From: Cladopsammia gracilis | Taxonomy: Eukaryota; Cnidaria; Anthozoa; Scleractinia; Dendrophylliidae | DNA: 64,000 nt | Direction of reading: 5' to 3' | NCBI GenBank assembly: GCA_022457155.1 | Contig: JAJGOT010000021.1 | Location: forward strand, 2,161,001 to 2,225,000 | Part shown: piece by piece, positions 42,001-50,500 of the stretch | Layout: each line of letters begins with the position of its first letter | Numbering within the stretch: position 1 is the stretch's first letter | Notes under the pieces: generated by a model | The model's database searches: none | What the model saw: the letters and a program-made list of their open reading frames with translations, nothing else | What the model was told of the DNA's origin: nothing | Translations under genes and position numbers: made by a program

Positions 42001-45000
42001 AATGTTTCTTAGACCTAACGAGGGAAAACCTAACGATGGAAAACCTATTTTAAAACAGCTTTTCCATCGTTAGGTTTTCCCTCGTTAGGTCTAAGAAACA
42101 TTTTCCCTCGTTATGGTTTCTTCATTTGGTGACGTGACGGTTATCATGGACCTATTACCAAACCAGCCTATCAAGTGGATTTGTGAAGAACGAATAAACC
42201 GTCATCAGAGTTTTAACGAGTTTTCCAAGCAACAAGACGATGAATTGAAAAAATTGGACTTATTGTTTCAAGTTGCAATTCACTTCCAAACTGGCTATCA
42301 GCAGCGTGTACTAGAAATTACTATAAACTGTTGTGAGCCACCTTAACCAATATAACAATTGCTTGTTATCTTAATCTAATTTGCAGTCATAGTGAATGCC
42401 ACACCCCATGCTGTGTTAATGCCATGTGCATTGGGCATGGCATACAATGGGCAGTGCGGCCAGGCCTGGTGCGTCAAATGGTGTCCACACTCCATGCACG
42501 AGAAGATTGCCACCGGGTTTTCCGATGGTAAGGAATTCACCCTAGGTACTTGGTGTATCCCTGATCATAATGTATGGTACTTCATGTATCCCTTATTGTA
42601 ATGTATTTAGATATATTGCAGTGTAATTTAGGGTCGGATTACAGTATTTAGGGTTGAAGCACTGATTTTAGTGTTTAGGGTTAAGCACTGATTCCAGTAT
42701 TTCTAGTGTATCGAAAGGGTTAGTTCTTATATATGGTCTGGGCTAGCAGCATATTATCTCATATCCCTTAAAAATTACAGTTTCCGGCAGCTAGTTCTCG
42801 ATGGTGAAGTGGATTGTGTGCATGGAGCAGATCATACGCCGGCCCGGGTTCGATTCCCTATTCTACTGTAGTTGTTTTATCTTTTATTTCTACTGAAATA
42901 AAAACTAAGTGTTTAAATACAAAATAATAACGGATACACCAAGTACATACCGATTTCATTTCTGGTACAAACAAGAAGCGTGTGTTACGCTTGCATTGAA
43001 CAGATGCACGCTAGCACTGACAATTTCTTTGTACCCTGTTTGTTATCTTATCTCGCGCCACTGCCCGTTTTGGCTTTCTCGCTTCGAAAAAGTTATTTGT
43101 GTGGTTTCGTTTTTTCAGGCACTGTAGCGATCTGGAATCTCTTGACAGAGTCCCGGTTGCTTAAAGGATCGGTGGATGACGGAGGACAGACTTTTCGTGA
43201 GTTCCAACGGTCATTAATTAGCACTAACGTGTGACAGCTTCATAGTTCATTTGTTGCAAATTGGCTTTTAATTAAAGCACTTTTTGTTTTGGTGGACACA
43301 CTATTGTTGTGTCATTTTATTCATAGACTCAAAGGTTAAAAGCAGTTTTAAGTGCAGCATACATACATACGTGACATACATTAACTTTATTTCAACTCGA
43401 ATTTACAGAGTAGCCTGTTGGCTAATATCTTCGAGAGAAAAAAAAATTTAAGCATCAAACAATAATTAATTAATTAATTAATTAATTAAACATTAAAAGG
43501 TGCCTTAAAACTTATATTAAATATCACATTCTCATATTCGAATCTTGGTATAGATACCAAGCATCCGTTAGTTGCTTTGATCGAGCCGCGTCCAGCGCCA
43601 TTGTCGAATAAATTAACTTTGAACCGGTAAAACAAGTTAACGAACTTGTTTAGCCTCTCGCGCATGCACTCATCCACGTAACTGCTGTGTTCAAGCGAAC
43701 CTACAATGTAACAATCAAAATGGCGTCCAAGGTGACGAAGACATTTTTGCCACGAAACAACGGCACGTGCTACAATTTTCCCGCGAAACAACGTCAAATG
43801 CATTACGTGGGGCATCACGCTAATCGCCAGACCACCGCTCTCCACTAAATAACTCTAAACACGATAATAATTTAGTAATTCTCCACTTACTTGGAGAGGG
43901 CTTGTTAGAAAGCGAGGGCTAATATGAGAGTATAACATATATATTTTTTAAATTAAATCAGTTTGTTTTTATTATTGTCAAACATAGGCCTGGCGCCCTT
44001 TATTCATATTATGGCAAATTCATCCGTTGTCAGAAGCTTGGCGTGGTGTCCACACAATCCAAATATTTTTGCCACAGGTAATAGACAGATTCCTTGATTT
44101 TCCCTGTAGGACGTGGGAATGATTATTATACTAATGTATGTAACCTTTTTTTAGTACACTGTAGGTTTTTCTTATTTTATAATCCGTTATTTGTTTCCAT
44201 TTAGTAAAATGTCGTAGCAAAAAAAGTAATCTGTTTTTGACATAGCTGTAGGAATCCAATTATTATGACATGTTCGTCCAGAATCGACCTCCTATTTTCA
44301 ACGGAAGGCTTAATATCAAGAAACATCTTTTACTAGTTTTCAAAGCATACGTTTTCTTAGAGCTATAAAGAACAACATTGCATTTTTGCTTATTTAATAG
44401 AGTTGGCGTTTGTATTGTCTTTAATATCCACCTCCAAAAACATAAATTTCATTGAATGTCGAAGTTATTTGTGATGTTGTTATTTTTCTGTTATTTTTAG
44501 CAAGTTACGATCGCTGCTTCAAGTTCTGGAATCTCAAGAATCCATACATGCCCATAATTACTGTAAGACGAGGTAAGAGCTTCTGTTGTACCACCATACT
44601 CCCCTGTAAAGTGATCCTTTGTCGTGCCACTACTCTACCCTGTAAAGGGATCGTTTGTCGTGCCACTACACTACCCTGTAAAGTGAGCCTTTGTCGTGCC
44701 AATACACTACCCTGTATAGTGAGCCTTTGTCGTGCCACTACACTACCCTGTAAAGAGATCCTTTGTCGTGCCAATACACTACCCTGTAAAGAGATCCTTT
44801 GTCGTGCCACCACACTACCCTGGAAAGTGATCCGTTGTTTTGCCACACTACCCTGTAAAGTGATCCTTTGTCGTGCCACCACACTACCCTGTAAAATGAT
44901 CCTTTGTCGTGCCACCACACTACCCTGTAAAGTGAGCCTTTGTTGTGCCACCACACTACCCTGTAAAGTGAGCCTTTGTTGTGCCACCCTGCCCTGTAAA

Positions 45001-46611
45001 GTGCGCCTTTAAAGTAGGCATTGCACGTAAACTTCAGGACTTCCTCGATCAAGTTATGGACTACTAACCCTTATCATACTCACGCAACACACACCACTCT
45101 ATGTTGTCATTCATATTTTGATGTCACAAATTGAATTATGTGTTGCATATGGTGCAATATTTTGCACATTGAAAATTGCTTAAGATTCAGATGATTTCAT
45201 GTAAAAGGGGCTATGTCACCTATTTTTAGTATCACTTTGAAAAGCCAAAAAGCATATTTGTTTCAACGGAAACCTACAAATAATGGTCCAGTATTGTTAT
45301 CAAATACTAGTACTCTACTAGTGCACAGAAACTAGTATTCGTTATCTTTGGCTGCAGATGGCCAGGATGGAAATGGATTGCAACTTGAAAAAATTGGCCA
45401 ATGTTTTCAAGTTCCTTCCAAGTGTCTTGGTGTTCTAAGAACGATTTTGGTGTTCTAAGAACAATTTTATGTTTGAGCAAAGGTACCTTGTCAACTATTT
45501 GGTGTATTTTGACCAAAACACAGCAGAACATTTATTTTTGGGCCTTCGCTTACGGCAGGTTGAACTGTATTTGCAGGACAACCGATTGAATTGCACTGGT
45601 CTGTTAGTTTTGAGACCCTTGTGGGCTGTGAGGACGACAGTTTTCAAAGTGCCAAGTTCCCAAGTATTGTAAGGAGCTTTACTTTCGTAGGTGAAAGAAA
45701 CACGACTCATTCAACTGTTCACAACAGTACAATCTGGGTATGTACTACACTACTGAAATCTGATTGGCTGAAACTAGCTGTATTTCAGCCTAATAGGCCA
45801 TTTCCGAGTTGTCTTTAGCCTCTCTATCAAAGCGAGGCTAGATGCGAAACCTTTCATATGAAAATGAGTTTCATTCACATGCAAATAAGTTTTATTTGCG
45901 TGTGAATGAAAACTCATTTTCATATGAAAGGTTTCGCATCTAGCCTCGCTTTGATAGAAATCAAAACAATGGTCAAGAAAGACTTCTAATTTTCTACGTT
46001 CCCCACATAGAATTTTTGTTGCATTAAAAATAACAATAGTTTTCACTAAAAGGGAATTAGTTAGTAAACTAGAGATAAGTAAATGCGCTGTCTGATGAAG
46101 TTATGGCAGATTTTCATGTTTTAGCCAATGAGGTGGACGGTTTCAACAATAGCACAATTCACACCTTTCTGCATTCCGTGCATTTGGGTTGCCTACTTCT
46201 TACACGGATTGTTACTTAATACTTAAAAGATTGATCGACAACAACAACAACAACAACAATCTTTGTTTTCTTTATTTTTGCCTTGTTACTGTTGGAATGG
46301 CCCGCAGGTAGCTAGTGCTAGTCTTGGCGGGCCTGTCTATTTACGTTTGACCACTGAAGTTGAGAATGGCCAGACCAGGCCCCTTTTATACCGGAAATTC
46401 CTGTTGGCCGTTGTAATGTTTTCTTTTTCACCGTCCATACAGACTGTGCATGTATCTGATTGGTCAAAACTGTTAGCCAGTGCAGATGCTGCCGGTGAAG
46501 TTGAAGGGCTGTACCTTAGAAGGAAAAGTAGTTCCAAATTTGTAAGTATCATTCTCTTTATAGTAGAGTGCCTTATAGTTCGTCGAGTGAGCGAGCGAGC
46601 ACGAGCGGTTT

Positions 46612-46648
<37 letters not shown>

Positions 46649-46660
46649 TGAGCAGGAGTT

Positions 46661-46701
<41 letters not shown>

Positions 46702-47487
46702 GGTTTACGAGCACGAGCACGAGCACGAGCACATGGGAACGGGGCTGGATGCAGGGGAGGGTGGGGAGTTAGGCGCAGCGGGTGCGGGGTCGGTGAAGCA
46801 AAACGCCTAAGAGAGGGGGGTCGGTGAACTTTGCGCCCGCGATATGTAATGGTTACCTGCCCCGTGGGGACCGGAGAATGTGGAGAGTTGGACGTAGGGG
46901 GTGGGGGTGGGGGTCGATGAAGCTAAACGTTTTGGGCAGGGGAGAGTCCTAACGTTTCGTATTGACGAGTTGGCTTATAGGAGCCTTTGATTAACTTCAC
47001 TGTTATTGTGTTTACAGGGTATCTATAGAGTATATTTAGAAAAACGCGATGATGATAAATCATCGCAGCAAAAAGAAGATGGCACTGCTGAGGATATTTC
47101 TGAGTTGTCAGAAGAATGTAACGTGGATATCTCCAAACAAAAGAACGATGCATCGCATCAACGAACCACTAAAGAAGTGTTCCAGCAACACAAACTGGTC
47201 TTTCACGATGTTAACGCCGTAAGTCGCAGTAAAACGACTGTCATTGACCCTTTGACTCCCAAGAGTGCCAAAGATCAAAATTCATAAAAAATCCCAAATT
47301 TCATTTTGTAAAAAAATTATTGAAAAACAAATGGTACCATGCAAAAGTACTGCTGAAGAGGTTTTATTTGAATGGTCACACCATAGGATTTCGTCCACAG
47401 AATCAAAAGTTAGAACTACACTACATGTCTCCATTATTGACTCTGGGAGTGAAAGGGTTATAGCGTAGGACGGTTCGTTTTATACAT

Positions 47488-47518
<31 letters not shown>

Positions 47519-50500
47519 TTTTGCCAAGCTTCGCTATTCAACGTTTTGGGTGAATTGTTTGGCAAACAAGTTGCAAGATAAAATTGCAAAGGGCACACGG
47601 TTGTTTTTCTCTGGGCGATCACTTTATCGACCACTTTACGAAATCCCATTTTGTAAGATAAGTAATGTTAAAGGACATTTGTATGAATGATGACACGGTA
47701 GGATTTTATACAATCTTAGAAGTTAGAACCACCTTGTACAGCATAATAAACAGTACCACGGGACAGGTACTGCTCAGTAGCTTTCATTTGAATGGACACA
47801 CTGAAGGATTTCAACCACGGACAAAAGTTAGAACCACCTTGTACAGTATAATAAACAGTACCACAGGAAAGTACTGCTCAGTAGCTTTCATTTGAATGGT
47901 CACACTTAAGGATTTTATCCATAGACTCAAAAGCTAGAACCACCTTGTACAGCGTAATAAACAGTACCACAGGAAAGTACTGCTCAGTAGCTTTCATTTG
48001 AATGGTCACACTTTAAGATTTCATCCACAGACTCAAAAGTTAGAACCACCTTGTACAGCATAATAAACGGTACCACGGGAAAGTACTGCTCAATAGCTTT
48101 CATATGAATGGTCACACTTTAGGATTTCAACCGCAGACTCAAAAGATAGAACCACCTTGTACAGCATAATAAACAGCACCACAGGAAAGTACTGCTCAGT
48201 AGCTTTCATTTGAATGGTCACACTGTAGGATTTCAACCACAGACAAAAGTTAGAATCATCTTACACAGCATAATAAACAGTACCATAGGAAAGTACTGCT
48301 AAGTAGCTTTCATTTGAATGGTAACAATTTAGGATTTCATCCACAGACAAAAGTTGGAATCATCTTGCACAGCATAATAAACAGTACCATAGGAAAGTAC
48401 TGCTCAGTAGCTTTCATTTGAATGGTGACAATTTAGGATTTCATCCACAGACTCAAAAGTTTGAACCACATTACATACCTCGAGTTTTGAGTATGGAAGT
48501 AAAACCGTCAACCGTAAGGAACACCCTAGACTAACTACTGAGTACACGCAATTACTTTTTACTTATAACACTGTTTGCCTTCCTAGATTGAGTTCACACA
48601 GAACATCAATAGGTCAGACCCAGATGTAAAACGACTTTTAAACCCTCATTCAATGCAGAATACTGCTTATGACAGCTTCACCAATCCTGAGGCGATACAC
48701 AAGGTGGGAAGATCATTTGATATCAGTAGGGTTAAGGAGCTGTTACGCGTAACAATTTTTCGTGCAACTTGTCTCGCTAAAAAAAATTGTTGCAAGTTGC
48801 ACGTACAATGTTTAAGGCTGATTTATACGGCACAAGTATTGCCTACAACTATCGCATGCAACCTGCTCACACCATACATACAACACGAATCGCGTCGTCT
48901 AAATCAGCCTACAACACGCTCACAACTGTTGCATGCGACAGGAAAAATGTTGTAGGATTTTGAAACATGTTTTAAAACCCTACGACAATCGTAGCCACAT
49001 ACAATGTTATATTATGCGAGTTGTATACAATTTTTCGCCTGACGCAAGCAGCACGCGCTACAAAAAATTGCATGCGACAAAGTTGTACCGTGTAAATCGG
49101 CCTTTACACGTGACAGTAGACAATATTCGTATTCACGTTATTGAACTGGAACTAGCGTGCAGTCGAGGCTCATACGGGGGAACTTTTCACATGCAAATAT
49201 TTTTAATGATATTCCCCCCGCATGAGCCGCGACTGTCAGCTAGTTCCAGTTGAATACCGAGAATACGAATATTGACGGTCTATTGCCATGCAAATTGTCT
49301 CGCGAAAAAAAAAACCTTTAGGCGTACGTCATTAAAATGCTGGGCTGTGATTGGTTGACTTAAAGAGTGTGGCGAAACAAGTTGCAAGAGCCATGTTACA
49401 CGTATTTTTGTTTGTGCGACTTGAAGAAATTTGTTGTAGAAAGTGAAAACGATTCAGCTCTTCGTGCAACTTAGGGTGCGTTCCTTTGGGATGATCTGGA
49501 TCCGGATCACTGATCCAAGATCACTCGGATCATGAAGCATCAAAGGAAGCGACGAATCCACTCTGGACAAGGATTCATCGGTTCCTCTGATGCAGCATGA
49601 TCCGAGTGATCTTGGATCAGTGATCCGGATGCGGATCATCTCAAAGGAACGCACCCTTTAAAAACGAAAACAAAAATTCAGTTGCAGGAGGGAATGTTGC
49701 GCGTAACAATCGTGCGTGCAACTTGCAACAATTTGTTGTTGCGGGACAGTTTGCACGGAAAATTGTTGCGTGTCACAGCACCTTTACTGAGTGACTGACT
49801 GATTTGTGGCGCAATCTTCCTAAATGAAGGGGCTACGTTAATTATATTTCTTCTCTTTTTGTCATTGTCATGCTACCGTATTTTTACTACCATTATTTAC
49901 GTTATGGAGTGTTTTCACATGACGTCACGGCGGCCATGTTGGTGTCCCAAAACAATAAAACGGTGGCCATATTGGTGTCCCAAGCTAATCCTGTGGGGAT
50001 TGAACTCTTTTCTAATGCAAACACTTTGTTTTGTTCAAATAAATTGGCATAGCTGCAGACCACGTGAGTGAAAACACTCTATTGCTAGTTTTTAACCGTT
50101 TTACGCTGCCGCCAATCATAATTTTGATAGCCTGTGTGGCAGGCGTAAACGGGGAGCGAGAGGGGGCGCGAAAAAAGAGAGCAGGAGAAGGAAAGGAACG
50201 CCTGCTATAAGAACCAGGCTATTCGCATTACGCCCACCGATTTTCTTGTAATCGAATAGACAATATTCGTATTCTCGGTATTGAACTGGAACTAGCTTGC
50301 AATGGAGGCTCATGCGGGGAAATATCGTTACAAATATTTGCATGTGAAAAGATTCCCCCGCATGAGCCTCGTCTGCAAGCTAGTTCCAGTTCAGTACCGA
50401 GAATACGAATATCGTCTATTACGTCAACTGTCAATACATTCACCAATCAGAAACTGGCACGCGCTTTTACGCATGGATGACTTCACGCGGGAATTTACTA

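Noticed and set aside
43486..43845. 119-codon minus-strand frame
   Set aside because: Inside GTF3C2 intron 20, no motif and no splice signals I trust; probably chance or an old repeat.
44452..45052. Long Cys/Arg- or Gln-rich open frames on both strands
   Set aside because: 36-bp tandem repeat with period divisible by three; only the first part on the plus strand (exon 22) is real.
46263..46772. 169-codon frame with EHEHEH run
   Set aside because: Covers true exon 24, then runs through a donor GTAAGT into the GAGCAC array.
47650..48480. Regular repeats suggestive of a CRISPR array
   Set aside because: Units are contiguous with no unique spacers, and the genome is eukaryotic.
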